The notes beneath the pieces are model-generated. The model saw nothing but the letters and a program-made list of their open reading frames with translations. It was not told where the DNA came from and did no database searches. This document shows, one piece after another, positions 1-13,545 of a DNA stretch of 64,000 nt. How positions within the stretch are numbered: the first letter of the stretch is position 1; every line of letters starts with the position of its first letter. The translations under genes and the position numbers were made by a program. Source of the DNA: Owenia fusiformis (lineage: Eukaryota > Annelida > Polychaeta > Sabellida > Oweniidae); contig CAIIXF020000006.1 of the NCBI GenBank assembly GCA_903813345.2, forward strand, positions 3,474,001 through 3,538,000, read 5' to 3'.

Positions 1-448
1 GTAAATGAAGATGAGAGATATAAGAACAGCAAAGACCTCCTCCGTGAATTTAGTGATATATTTGACGAGCGCACTAAGATCGAACATAACCATGATGAGG
101 AGGATTGCACCTGTCCATATTCCTATCCAGAACCGGAACGGTAAATACTCCATACCATTGTCCCTAAAAACACAATCATGGACGCAAATATTGAATTGGA
201 AACTAAGGAGGTGCCACTTTATCTCATTGCGATTACCATGAAACAATTCAAATTGGCTTATAGTGACGTTCTTTTATCCGCGTCTTATTGAAGAAAACGT
301 TAGCGATGAAAGAAATCAGGACACAGCTAGCAATTGTGAATCTGCACATTCAAGAGATGATGTGGAATTGACTCACTTGCAGAAATTGTACAAGATGGTT
401 TCAAACACCAATATAGGCCCAGTGCAACCAAGTATAGTAAGTGGTTGA
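1..448 (+). pseudogene. Unidentified coding-like relic with in-frame stops
   Basis: Frame 1 is open with a protein-like composition from base 1 (a DLLREFSDIFDE-like stretch near 40-75), is cut by TAA at about 142, resumes to about 286, then seems to shift frame and continue to 448. The acidic charged runs look like decayed coding sequence rather than random AT-rich DNA. I do not recognise the family; a retroelement or DNA-transposon fragment is possible. It lies opposite the SLC4 transcript, downstream of its ninth exon, so it is not an SLC4 exon. No splice structure is evident. Confidence 0.25.
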
Positions 449-773
449 CCTGCTAAGAGAGAATATGAGACGCCACATATACCAGCCGCTAACATACCTT
501 CAGCTGCCGCCTGGAATCAAACCACAAAATAAATTGGGGAATAACATAAAATTCACGAATCTAGAGGTTCACCTAAGAAATCTTCATCTAAGAATTCTGG
601 GTTGTTTCTTCCTCTTTCAAAATAATATATATCTTAATCTTTATCACATTTAGCCGTGTTTGCACAATACAAGAATTATGCAATATATTTCACACGAGGT
701 TGTTGTTGAATGTCAGTCAGTAGAAGAATAACCCATAGGTTGCTGGACGTATAAGGTTTTCGCTAAAACTCAC

Positions 774-3700
774 CATTTTATTGTCAAGAGCATCCCCCAT
801 CATACCACCAAATGTGATGACAGTAGAGAGACAGGCAAAGTATATGAAGAAGATTGAGGCAAGGGATTGGAGGGAAAGAGCATCTTTGAAATCACTGGCA
901 TACCATTTTGCTTTTCGTTTAACGTCGTTTACCAAACCCCCAAATATTCTGAAAACGTCAAAGAAGTGCATGAAAGAATTATTGTTGATGATTCAAGATT
1001 AAAACTGGTTGGCCATTTTAGGTTAGTTTTAGGTTATTTTTGATCATAATTTAGGTTATTTGATTAGTTTTCTATATGATGTATGAATATTCTCGACGTT
1101 CATTTAGCTATTGAGGTGTCCTTTCTGGTTCTGGATCACCAATCTGATCTAACAGGCGCGTTGCCTTACACTTACATATTACACTTATATTCCATATTAC
1201 ACTTTCATTACATATTACACTTATATTCCATATAACACTTACATCACATATTACACTTATATTCCATATTACACTTACATCACATATTACACTTATATTC
1301 CATATTACACTTACATTACATATTACACTTATATTCCATATAACACTTACATCACATATCACACTTACATTACATATTACACTTATATTGCATATTACAC
1401 TTACATTACATATTACACTTAAATCACATATTACACTTAAATCACATATTACACTTACATTACATATTACACTTACATCACATATTACACTTACATCACA
1501 TATTACACTTACATTACACATTACACTTACATCACATATTGCACTTACATTACATATTACACTTATATTGCATATTACACTTACATTACATACTACACTT
1601 ACATTACATATTACACTTACATTACATATTACACTTATATTGCATATTACACTTATATTGCATATTACACTTATATTCCATATTACACTTACATTATATA
1701 TTACACTTATATTGCATATTACACATACATCACATATTACACTTACATCACATATTACACTTACATCACATATTACACTTACATCACATATTACACTTAC
1801 ATTACATATTACACTTACATTACATATTACACTTACATCACATATTACACTTACATCACATATTACACTTACATTACATCTTACACTTACATCACATATT
1901 ACACTTACATTACATATTACACTTATATTGCATATTACACTTACATTACATATTACACTTACATCACATATTACACTTACATTACATATTACACTTACAT
2001 CACATATAACACTTAATTATATTCCATATTACACTTACATTACACTTATATTGCATTTACACTTACATTACATCTTACATTTATATTGCATACCTTCCTG
2101 TTCTAACTAGTGTTGGGTCTGCGTGATCTTCAATCTCCTCTTCCCCTTCTTCAGGTTCTTTCAGCACTGATGACCATGTCTGAAAACAGTAACACAAGAA
2201 TGTTTGATGACTTATGTTTGGAGTCATATTGAAATATTTCACACGATCATTGTAGTCAGTGGTAGTTCTGTTTTATATTGAACTTGTATCTGTGGGAATA
2301 TTAGTTGTATGACGTCGATTTGATTTGTCTTTTGGTATTAGGAAACCATTGTCAATTAAATAATCTTTTAAAGGCCTACTAAATATTTTTGTGAATGAGT
2401 AATCAGTCCTTGTATGATCACCCCTGGTATTATGTTTCTGATGGTTCTTGCTTCATTTCACATACCTTCCCCTGTGTGTCAGTGGTTGTTGGGGGTTGTA
2501 TATGGATGTTGTGATCCCATTCACTGGCAGGCAGCACGGTGGAGTCTTGCATAAATGCGTCAACGGAAGCCAGAATCTCCTTTTTATCTTTGGCAGAGTA
2601 CACCACCTTTTGAAAATCCTACAAGACAAACAGAATCGTTTCTGTAGACGTTATGATTTATAGAAAAATCGCCATATAAATGGTACCCAAACACGTTTTT
2701 TTCGCATGCTTGTATATGCTGTGTTTATGAGGGGTTGTTTTGCAAGAAGGATAAGGACCACAATTTCTGTTATTGGGGCTGAGTGCTGGGAATGGAAGTC
2801 CCTTGTTCTTATTGATCCATGTTCTTTGCTCTTTTTCCAAAGGTCATATCATAACCATGTTCTACTTACAACCGAATCCATATATGGTCATATAGAACAG
2901 AAGAGAACTAGAATTCCCGAAAGACAATGCTTGTCAAATATTCATACCTTATGAGAGAATATTGTCCCCATACATCTGCCAACTTGTTTGATGGCTGTAT
3001 TTTCATGCTTGGGTCCAAACATTACAAATATGAACCTAAAAGAGATAAGGTAAATTATCGTTAAACCATTTTAGTTGAGCCAACACACAAATTCCTCATC
3101 AATTAAAGGAGAAATCAAGAGACCCCCTCTTTCTCCTAACCATACTGTTGAAGACCAGAGTATGTTGATAAGTGCCCGACTAAGACTTTCCAATTAAAGA
3201 GACAAAGGCCAAATGTTACCTTGTGGGAAGCTCCACTTCCATGAGCTCCATCAAGTCCACACCAGATTTGAGACGTACTAGGGCAGTTACAGTTTTGTCC
3301 AGACCGTCTATGCCTCCCACCATCACACTGGCGCCCTCGGCACCTTCTGGGATCTTCCTTTGGAATTTCTACATGAACAGAGATATACAGTGTGTCTATA
3401 CAGACTTGAATTGTAATTGTAAAGATACTTTATGGATACCCTGTATATGAGATTGTATGAAACATAAATATACACTTTAATTATTCTTTGCACTTAGGTT
3501 CACAAATTCTTTTTTTGTAATTTTATCATTTCGTGTTTTGCCAATATATCTTAAAGATTATCATATGGTCAAATTGGTGTATGTCACTTTAAAGGTTCAA
3601 ACATTACGAACGTGAGCCGCATGTTTACAGAGGAACACAGCGACGATTACGAGAATAACCAAAGATCAACTGAGATTCGACAGATATATAATCATGTTCT

Positions 3701-6700
3701 GTATCGTATCTGTTCAGCAATCGTCTTTTAAGAGTAAAAGAGATAGTACAGTTGTAAAGGACGGACAACTGTATATTATCATGATTGTAAATGTGTGTTT
3801 TAAATAATTAAATACTATTTTAAGCATATTTATGTAGACTTATAACGATGACAAAGTGGCTATAAATTAGGAGTAAGGAACTTTGATAAGACATGCTAGG
3901 ATACAATACAATTTTTAACACTCCTTTTTCACAAAGCATTTACACAACAAAATGTAGTTTGCTCTATTTGCAATTTTAGAGAGTGAAATGAGCAATTAAG
4001 TGTATGTCCATTCCCTTAATCAGTTGTTGTCATGGCAACCAATTTGGCTAGAATTTTAGGATTCATCACATGCCTTACAGTTGTTCCCTGTACAGTCTGA
4101 CCATAATTTCTCAATGTATCGGCATGTTGCAAATACATAGACTATGAGTGTCTAGTCTCAAACGTTGTTTCAAGTCAATCCGATCAATAGTTTTAGAGAT
4201 AGGCCTACCTTCATTGCGCTTTGTGAACCAACTCTCTTTAGGCCCCCTGATGAATCTGATTTTGAAAAAGACGTGGAATTCCCACTAGGTGTGATGGATC
4301 CTCGTCTGGGGAAACTACCAGTACTGGGAAGTTGAAGGCCCTCGTGGCTCATTCTTCTGGCGAATGCTTTGGATTCACGACCTACATAAAATATATTTTT
4401 TAAATATATTCCTCTTGCAATCCACATAGTTACTCGTTCACGATACGATCATACTTTTTTACATTCATGAAGCTGGAAAAGAGGGGGAAATACCCCCGAA
4501 TTTATGGATGAACATTTTGTCATAGAAAGACGAATCCTGGTTTATCCATGAATTTTAGGGCGGTATGTCCTCCTCTTACCTGGCGAAGGGCTGAGACATA
4601 TACGCATCACCGTAATCACAAAAATCCCCACAAGGATTTATGCATCGAATTCAATAGAAGTTTGAATTTCTTAGTATCATTTGACTCCATTTAAATATTA
4701 TCGACGGTAATAACAACTCACGTTCATGGTTGAGCTGATGTTTGTGCCAATGGGGTTGCATGATGATTTCTTCCATAATACCCGCTTGTTCCTCACTGAG
4801 CAATTCCTCTTCTATCATGGCATCTTTGATTACATCTAGAAAAGCAAATATGCTTTCAGTTGAATTGTATCAGAAAAGTCACATTATAATCAATAGGAAC
4901 ATACCCCAAGGAAAAGCCATAGACATCTCCACATTATTAAGCATTTTGATTTCGATAAATGACTGAATATATAGATTGTGTGATGTGGTGTGGCATGGTA
5001 AAATGCATATACAGGACAGGCTAATACGAATACGAATTTCGAGTGATCGTACTGTTAACTGTAATATTACATTTAGATTTTTGTTGACAAAGTTAGTTCT
5101 TTCTTAATTTTCAACATTTAAAACATAATCGTATATAACGAAGTTTTATCAACTACATTGACGAAACATAATCTTTAATTTTATATATTCGAATTTGATT
5201 AGTTTCTCCATGAATAAATATAAAAACAATCATGGGAGTTATAAAAGGGAGTTATTAAGTTGGTAACAACGAGGGCACCAAGTCAGTACCTGTGATTCCT
5301 CCAAGTGTGTCTGCCTTAACATCCAAAAGAAATAATGCATCATTTAGTTGGTGCTTCAATCGGTATAGGGCCTGCAGTGAAAGACTTGCGACGTGGGGTT
5401 TTGTCCATCTCTCTCCACTCGCTTCCACGTTCTCTTCATATTTGATCCACCTGAAATAACATATCGTAAGGTAGTCATGAAAGAGTCAATCCTGGGGAGT
5501 CAATAGACCCTTGATGACAAGTAGATTATGAATTAAACACATAAATGATACAGATTTTGTTTTTTGGAGTGGCCGGGCGAAGCACAACCAGTTCCAAACT
5601 CTGCTGACTAGCAAGGGAAGAATGACATTTAATGGTTTTTAGAAAGGTTGTAATTGTAATGTACCAAATCATGGATTTGTGTTGAGAATGAGTAATGGTA
5701 GTGTACCAAATCAAGGATTGGTGTTGAGAATGAGTAATATGAGTCTGCCAAGAAACTTGAAAGTGCAACACAAATAATGATGGGACGATTCTAAAAAGAA
5801 TAAATAATTCCAATTAGAGTGATAACAACAAAATGTTGTTATTTTCAGCACTGACACGTATTTGCGCTCTTTAGCCAGTGTGGTAGTGTTTATTGTCCTC
5901 CTCCCTGAAGGACAATGATTTCTTTACATTTCGGATAACTTTAAGTTATTCGACGCCACTAATTATCGTGTTATTTACATTCTTAGCGTCTTATAACGTT
6001 ACCTGCCATTAGTAGGATATTGTAAAACAATCCACTTGTGAATTGTAATCGCATTTATATTTAGAAAGTCCTTTGTTCAGAAATAGATTCAAGATAACAA
6101 TGATATAAATTCAAAATAAATAAGGTTGATTTAAGTACAATGATCGGCCTGTGAACACTGCAATGATATATTTTCGAGTGTGCCATCATTACAAAACCAT
6201 TATTCATTCTGGTTGTTATTTGACTGAAAAAGTTAAATCAAATATGCTAAGAATGTTTTTTGTATTGTAGTGACTCCTTATTGTTTAAATGGACACCACG
6301 TGGATACATTCGAGCCATTCAAAGTGAGACCTCGCTATAACTACCTGAAGCCCATTGAACCCCCTTAAAATGAAATGTTACTTCATAAAAACACACTACC
6401 CTACCACGTGACCACATTTAAAAATGATACAGGGTACGGTTAAGTTGCAAATGGAGCGGGTATTCTCTATCTTTGTCCATTGGGCTTTTCTGGTAATGAC
6501 ACGTTGCAAACTGCTCGATGAATCTATACAATGTATAGTAGAACACTTAGAATATGTGTAAAATCTAGTATACATTCAGAACTATGGAAATAAACAAACG
6601 TCCTCCATTTGCAACTTCCCTGTAGCCTGTACTTCTTTTAAAGGAATACAGGATACAGTATGGGGGTATAGTAGTGTGAAAAACTTAATTTCATAAACTA

Positions 6701-7961
6701 GACATATTAGGCGATGAAAGAATCCGTTAATACCTAGGATTCTAGAGAATACCTATGGTTAAACTAACTTGATCTTGTTACTGTTGATATTTACGGAACC
6801 AGTTGATATCAGAGATGACATTATTCTATGAATCTGGGATGAGATAATGGTAATGTCAGGCTCTGGCTCTATTCGCTGTAAACCATGATAACGTTGTGAC
6901 TATGAATATACCCTTTCCAAATGAATCGTGTTGCCAATGTTTGATAATAGTTTTCTATCGAATATTGTATGGACATGAAATTGAGGATACGATTGTGTAT
7001 TCCGGTACTCAACACATCTTTCTGTTCTGCAACTGATTTGAATTTTGCCAAAATGCCATATATGGTTATACAATAAAGGCCGAATTCGAGCGCGTGTATT
7101 TGGAAAATGAGATCCCAAAGTCTTGCTTTTATTATTTGAATCCACTCCATGCTGATGTGAGATTCGTGACTAGTGATTCAGTTGTAAACGTTGCATATTT
7201 GGATTAGATTCACCCATCATGGTGTTACCATGGTAATTTCAACCACAGATTGTCAATTCTAAAACAGGATATTCGTTGAATATCGAACATCAATTTAACA
7301 TTAATTTAAAAGTTTCATCATGTATTGGTATTTATTTCTATTTTACCAGTCTTGGTCAGAACGATAAATATTTAAAAAATATTTTCGATTTCCAGATTCC
7401 AATGAGACATTAGACTTCTACTTTCTGGTTCAATTCACCTTGCTATTCTTCAATCAAGCATGGCTGAAAAAATCATAAGTTTGAAAGCTTCGCAGAGGTT
7501 TATTGTAGATATTTTTCGAATTTGGCGCCATTCGAAGGTCTGTCAAAACTTTCAGTAAAACTGGACAAGGCTCGCATTTTTAAGCTTTTGTGATATAATA
7601 TGGGGACTTGAGAAGTTTTGTTTTTATAATTTCATTTTGTTGTCTTCTTGTTGCGTCGAACGTCAACAGAAAAGAAACACTACATAAACACTACGCCGAT
7701 AGTTTATTATAGCTAATTTGGTTTGAATGGTCTTACACCAATAATGTTTAGATTTGAGATTCGCCGGGACTGATATTAATTGTACTTTCTGATTTCAATT
7801 ATAATCTTTCATTACCTTGCCTCTTGGTGCCAGGCTTCTTCATATTCTCCTTTCTTCTGGTAGTATTCCTGTAATTCGCTGAACAACGGCCTCTCTTCGC
7901 TCTCTCCCTCCGAGGGAGAGGGGGCCCCAGCAGAGAATTCCACTCCACCAGCCTTACCCAT
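774..7961 (-). CDS. SLC4-family bicarbonate transporter, N-terminal part (partial)
   Basis: First nine coding exons of an SLC4 (probably Na+-coupled) bicarbonate transporter. Exons: 7961-7816, 5450-5290, 4835-4722, 4381-4209, 3368-3220, 3035-2948, 2618-2466, 2179-2094, 948-774. All have AG/GT borders and matching phases, giving 415 codons from the ATG at 7961. The cytoplasmic domain shows the family signature RWIKYEENVE...WTKPHVASLSL (about residues 49-76), a Ser-rich loop (about 145-198), KIPEGAEGASVMVGG (about 202-216), RFIFVMFGP (about 248-256) and STVLPASEW (about 303-311). RTGRIFGGLVNDVKRK then leads into the first membrane segment, ending GMMGDALDNKM. Remaining membrane exons must lie left of the window; none is visible in 1-773. 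The family moves HCO3- (with or without Na+) across the plasma membrane. The subtype is unresolved: GDALDN resembles NBCe1, while DFKDALSLQ resembles NBCn/NDCBE. Confidence 0.88.
1166..2090. repeat. 18-bp minisatellite in SLC4 intron 8
   Basis: About 51 copies of an 18-bp unit of the type CATATTACACTTACATTA, with C/T and TATATTCC/TATATTGC variants. The period is a multiple of three, so reading frames stay open by accident (plus-strand HITLTS repeats); these are not genes. The array fills most of the intron between SLC4 exons 8 and 9 and runs right up to the exon 8 donor at 2093-2092. On the transcribed (minus) strand most units contain GTAAGT, the consensus 5' splice site. Confidence 0.95.
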
Positions 7962-9948
7962 TCTGATGTAATATTCTCAACGTTTACAGATATAAAATTT
8001 GTAAATCAATTTTGTTTTTGTTGTTTTCCGTGATATGTTTGTTATTGATTGAATCACAGACAGTTCATGATGTGAAACTGCGAAGAGAATAGACACTCCA
8101 AAATGGCTTCACCGCGCTGCTCCCAGCTCTGAACAGTATGAAGTCAATGTACGTATGCCACAAAGTCACACGGCAATAAAGGTTGTTCCCAAATTAGATC
8201 GTCATAAATAACAATTGTTTTTAATTTGGCAATTGACCGACAGTAGCGTTCCCGGTGCCAATAAGCGCATGTATCGATAACAAATGTACAAATATAGGTA
8301 TACGTGTGGGGGGTTATCTTGAATGAACTAAACCAACATTTACTTAAACCAGGCTAAAGATTTTGCAATTATCTTACATATACTATGACATTCCATCGTT
8401 CCATAGAATATAGAAATTGTTAGCCTTGATGAATTATTTTGAAAGTTGAGAAAGTTATATTTTGAGATACTATTGTTTATTTTTAACTTTATATGAGATC
8501 AAGTATTATTAAATACTACTACACAAATTAAATAATAATTTTTAAAATAATAATGTCACTCATTATTGACAATGCTAATTATTTTTTGTTTTGTAATAAT
8601 CCCAAATACTTCAAATTGAGTGCACGCACCTTCGAAAACCTGTAGATAGCACACTTTAGCTCAATGCTTTATTGTAAATTATATTTACACAAAGTAAGTG
8701 AGTGATCGCTTATAACAAAAATAGATCACAAGTTCCATAAAACACTGGAGTGTTGTTATTTAATTGATTGAAATGAATCTCGAGACAGAATACGATCAAG
8801 TAGAGACCTATCATTAAAACCCCTTGAGTAAACAACACAAAGTAATGGATGTCATATAACTTCTCACTAGAATTGTATTAAAATGTGTGTAATTTCTACA
8901 TGTTCTGTAATGTAACCAAAATGAACACCATACATCACATAAGAAAGAAATACGACAACAGGAAAGAATGCTCTGGTATTAAAGAGGTTTAGTAATAGAT
9001 AAGAAGTGTTTGATAAGTATTTTAGATGCGAAGTTCACACCTCAAAGATGAGAAGACGAGTGGGAAGTAACTTCCCCCAAAGTCTTCACCAAAGTAGAAG
9101 ACAATGAATATTCTAGATCTCAGTTTGCATTTGTACAGTAAGCTACATATTATGTTTTGATCGCTATATTCAATTTTAATTCGGCAAACACTTCTGACTC
9201 TATTTCGTGATAATCGGAGCTGGGGACAGGATCATTTACAGTTTCCTCCATTCCTATGTTTTGGTATGCTCCTCTAAAAGAGGGATTCGTGTACATTTTA
9301 AAATCAAATACAATGATTCGATGCTTTGGAATGACATACACTCCCTGACTTTCAAAGGTTTAGACGCCAGGTTTTTATGTTTAATCAATTTCTGTATTAT
9401 GTCGTAGAGTGGTAAAGTTGATTTTTAAGACGTTTATTTGGCCTGAAAGGATGGAGATAATATGGTTGTTAATGGTAACAAACATCAGGGAGTGTGCGGA
9501 GAAACATCATTTATCTCTTCGATACATTTCCACAAAATAGATATTCAGTTTTTATTCTAGTAGCATAGCAAGAATCCCAAAATAGGCAAGTCAATTTTAG
9601 AATGGTGCAAAGTCAGCATGCAGTTATGATTTGGGGGCAAGTCTGGTGAAAAAACTCAATTCTACGTAGCATAAATTTCACATGTTCACAAAAAGTATTT
9701 TTCTGCCATCGTTACTCTGGAAAAGAGTTTTCTGCTATTTGTTGAATTTCTACGCTCATGACTGACATATAAACATTCACCATTTTTCATTTTTGATGAC
9801 ATCTGTGACATTCCTGTTGTTAAAACTACACTTTTATAGTAACACATAAGTTAAGAGGTGTTATTTTATTTCACTTTAGAGGTTTTTGAAGTTGCCGCAG
9901 ACCCCTGACCTCTGTTACGATTCACCGTGACAATCATATACTAACTTA
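7962..9948. other. Upstream of SLC4, no gene recognised
   Basis: AT-rich DNA holding the presumed promoter and 5' UTR of the minus-strand SLC4 gene next to 7961. I see no TIRs, tandem array or conserved coding region. A short minus-strand reading frame at 9341-9150 with motifs such as TNPSF and YQNIG is discussed under findings. Confidence 0.5.
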
Positions 9949-11050
9949 ACTCTATAGTATCACCCCATGCAGACAGATCGCCTAAAATTACATTCGTATG
10001 ATGCTAGACTCGACATTCACCAGGAAACTTGAAATTTTTACTGCTTAATAAATGGTGAATGACAGTCAAATTAAGTTCTTTAAGTATGAGAATAGCACGA
10101 CGTATTGATATTTCAAGGTAACTCGTTTGAAAAGTGATGGCGGAGATTGAAATTACGATGTAAAGATAAAACAGTAACGAAATATTTGTAGATTTTTTTG
10201 AAAAACTAAGAAATATACATCGCATATCGAATTTTCCGAAACAGAAAAACATGTATAAATAGGTAAGGCATGCAGGTCCAATTTCCCCTGGTAGCATTAA
10301 CATTGGTCTCGTATATGTCATACAATTAATATTTGAAACGCAACTATTATTCGAATGATCAGACATTAGTATGATATCACTTTATTATCTTGAAGTAAAC
10401 ATCATACTAATGTCTGATCATAAGTTCGAATAATAGTTGTGTTTCAAATATTAATTTTATGACAAACAAACACGAGACCAATGTTAATGCTACCAGGGGT
10501 AATCGGATCTGCAGGCTTTACTAAACACAGCAAAAAATGCGTATGAGTACAATGAATCCTGACATCAGGATTCATACAGGATATGCACGCAGTGTGCCAA
10601 TCCTGTATAAATTCTGACGCCTGGATTCATACAGGATATGCACACAGTGCCAATCCTGTACGTATCCTGAGTCAACTATACATGTTTTTTCTGTCTTGAA
10701 AAATTCGATATGCGATGTATATTTCTTAGTTTTTCAAAGAAATCTACAAATATATCGTGGGAGTTTTATCTTTACATCGTAATTTCAATCACTGCCATCA
10801 CTATTCATACGGGTCACCTTGAAATATCAATACGTCGTGCTATTCTCATACTTAATGTGACTGTCATTCACCATTTATCAAGCAGTAAAAAATTAATTTG
10901 CTTCATGGATGGCAAAATGTTTCTAGTTTCCTTTTTTATATTTATATATATGTTTATATTATATTTAGTTTCCTGGTGAATGTCGAGTCTCGCATCATAG
11001 GCTACGAATGTAATTTAAGGCGATCTGTCTGCATGGGGTGAGTATAGAGT
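9949..11050. mobile_element. 1.1-kb foldback (long palindrome) element
   Basis: The two halves are reverse complements. The ends pair ACTCTATA..TCACCCCATGCAGACAG (from about 9949) with the complement ending near 11050. The arms continue through CGACATTCACCAGGAAACT (10010-10028 versus 10968-10986), and the inner arms pair GCATTAACATTGGTCTCG with its complement around a centre near 10385. The right arm carries an extra 180 bp at about 10505-10685 with short repeats of CATACAGGATATGCAC. The open frames in the arms are palindrome artefacts. This looks like a non-autonomous foldback DNA transposon; no transposase is seen. Confidence 0.75.
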
Positions 11051-11999
11051 GTAAAACATTTTATCAAAATGCGATGTCTGTAAGTTTCATACACCAATCT
11101 AATTCACAGAAAGATGGCAGAGCAAGCATACTCGTACAGTGTACATTTTTTCAGGGCACGTTTATAATTATGTGGGAAGGGTGTGGGATGAATGATCAGG
11201 CAATTCTCCTCAGGAGACAAAAATAATTTTCAACTCTGAATGGAAATCGTTGCACGGGGACAAAAAAGTTTATGTGTTGATATCACAAAACAGCAAAATT
11301 ATTTAGTAGTACAGGGTGGGCCGATAAAAAGGGGAGAATCATTCACATGTATTTTATTTAAAGCCCCACTATACTTAATTTAGAAGAAAAAAGAAAAAAT
11401 GATCATTGAAACATATAACTCACACACTCACTCAAATATGACACAAAGTTTGATTTGCTTTAATATTGACTAAGAAAAAATAACTCACATAGAAACAATC
11501 ATTTTGAGTTCAGAGATCATTAGACATGCATCATGCACAATGCACATGCTAAACAAAGTGCATGTTTTTAATTACTTTTGATTTAAAAGATGGCGACACT
11601 TCTATAAAATGAATGTATCATGTAATACAAATAACTTCGCCATCTTTCAATGCCATTGATAAAAACTTGATATATAAAGTATTTTTTTATCAATTATTGT
11701 AAGCTTTGATGTGGTCCGTTTGAGCTGTTGTTGGTGTCAAATGAAAGATAGCCTTCTTATCTACACATTGGACATTCTATAGAATTCAAATAAAAGTCTT
11801 TATTTTGCCCAAAAACATTGAAAATTCGCAAAGTGGGCCTTTAAAGGAGCGAAAATGAACCAAATGTCATGAAAGTTAATCAGTATCAAGTCTTAACATT
11901 TCAGTATATATAGAATTAAGTCAGAGAATGCATGTTTTCATTATTTTTGCTTGACACAATCAATGTGGTGTCAAAATTAGCTCTTGAAATCAGGCATGT

Positions 12000-12160
12000 C
12001 AGGCCCGTAGCCAGGATTTACCGGAAGGAGAGCAGCCGTTACCAAGGGGAGCTTTTGTTAAGGGGGGGGGGGGCTTTTTGACAGTTTTACGCAATGCATG
12101 ATTTTGAAGGAATTTCTGGCCTGGGGGGGGGGGGGGGGGGGGCGCTCGCTCCCTCCCTCC
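12000..12160. mobile_element. CAGGCCCGTAGCCAG-family MITE, degenerate copy
   Basis: Starts with CAGGCCCGTAGCCAGG and shares the inner segment GCATGATTTTGAA(A)GGAATTTCTGGCC with the intact copies at 13357 and 29101. The matching right TIR is lost; in its place is a 20-base G run (about 12123-12142) and then the GGTAACTACCTACTCGCATCTG end of another repeat family, also seen near 59476-59496. A truncated copy. Confidence 0.6.
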
Positions 12161-13356
12161 CTCCGCCTGGTAACTGGTAACTGGAAACAGTGGTAACTAC
12201 CTACTCGCATCTGCGTTATTGTCTTTCTGATACCGAGTTTTATTGGTCTATTCTCGAAGGTCACGATTTTATGGCCATTTTTATGCACCCGACCAGCTGG
12301 ACCCATATGGAAAACCTCTACCTCACATTTATGGGAGTATTCATGAAGCACTACAGATTTTAGGGCTATGTCTATGTCAATAATCCGCAAAAGCCTAATA
12401 AGCCCAAAAGCTGATATAGATCTATAATTTAACAGTGATACAATTTGAATAGAATATAATTTAAAACCTTAACATTTAAAAATAGATCTTGGGTTTACAA
12501 CTCATTTTAAACCTTCCTGGTCGGCCCCTGTACCCCCCTAGGAAGTCCCTTTATGTTGAAATACCCTGGGGCGACTGCCAGGCTTCACGCGTTGACATCA
12601 CCCCTTTTTACCAGTAGTGCAGGCTTGTTGATCAGCACTGGGGACCTTTTACGTTAAAACATAGATCTATATTAAAAACACACCTATTTAATTGCAGTTA
12701 TTGACTCTAGGCACAGTATGATCATTTAAAACTACTTAGACTGTCACAGTCTAAGATGTCACCAGCAGGTAGAGTGTTCCATTTTAATTTAGTTATTGTC
12801 CCAGGGAAATAGTTAAATGCATCCGTTCTAGTTAATTGCCGGAACTTAGAAGGATGAAACCTCATAAGTGAGCCATGACATCTCATTTCTTCTCAGCCCT
12901 GAGAAACAGAAAGATACTATGAGTATCAGAATGATTTTAGCAACAACAACAATTTTACGGGTATTTCAACTAACATATAGTTCACATACATGAAATCGAT
13001 AACCCGAGAGTACAAGTAGAGAGACTCTCGGATTAAGAGAAAGGAGCGAACAAATTGCAGATTCGTTCGTAAATTTATCGTGGTACTCGTTCGCAAATAT
13101 ACTGTATTTACTGTATTTATGTAAAATGGAAAAAATGTAAAAATGTAAGTAAATGTAACGTTTGTATCTTGTATAACACTGGTTAACACTTCACAATATG
13201 CATCAACTATTCAGTTTTAGATATTTAGGAGCATTTAATGTTCAGAATTTGACATGCAATTACTTACCTTCTTCTAAGGCCACTGTATCGCGGCCTTCGT
13301 CCAAAGATAAATTCCTGCATCAGTGCATGTAGGCCTAATTATAGCCTAGTCTAACG

Positions 13357-13545
13357 CTTGCCCGTAGCCAGCTTTTACCAGGGGGGGGGAGCTTTTTTCC
13401 AGGGGGGGGGAGCTTTTTCACAATTTTGGCTAAAAATCATGCGAAAAATTCTCAGAATGGTGAAAAACTGCATGATTTTGAAAGAATTTCTGGCCAGGGG
13501 GGGAGAGCTTCCGCTCCCCCAGCTCCCCCTCTGGCTACGGGCCTG
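13357..13545. mobile_element. CAGGCCCGTAGCCAG-family MITE, complete copy
   Basis: A 189-bp element whose ends are imperfect inverted copies of (C)..GCCCGTAGCCAG, closing with CTGGCTACGGGCCTG. It is flanked by the 5-bp direct repeat TAACG (13352-13356 and 13546-13550). The interior has G-rich blocks of 7-9 G and the shared ATGATTTTGAAAGAATTTCTGG core. It is non-coding. The 5-bp duplication is shared with the 29101 copy, supporting real transposition. Confidence 0.75.

Noticed and set aside
1108-1165. Extra SLC4 exon between exons 8 and 9
   Set aside because: Exon 8 and exon 9 join directly in phase (RTGR|IFGG as in the family); the short frame has no splice borders and ends in a stop.
1166-2090. 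CRISPR-like array
   Set aside because: Contiguous 18-bp repeats without unique spacers in a eukaryotic intron.
1388-2110. Long plus-strand ORF of HITLTS repeats, and overlapping frames
   Set aside because: Produced by an 18-bp tandem repeat lacking stop codons; lies in an SLC4 intron on the opposite strand.
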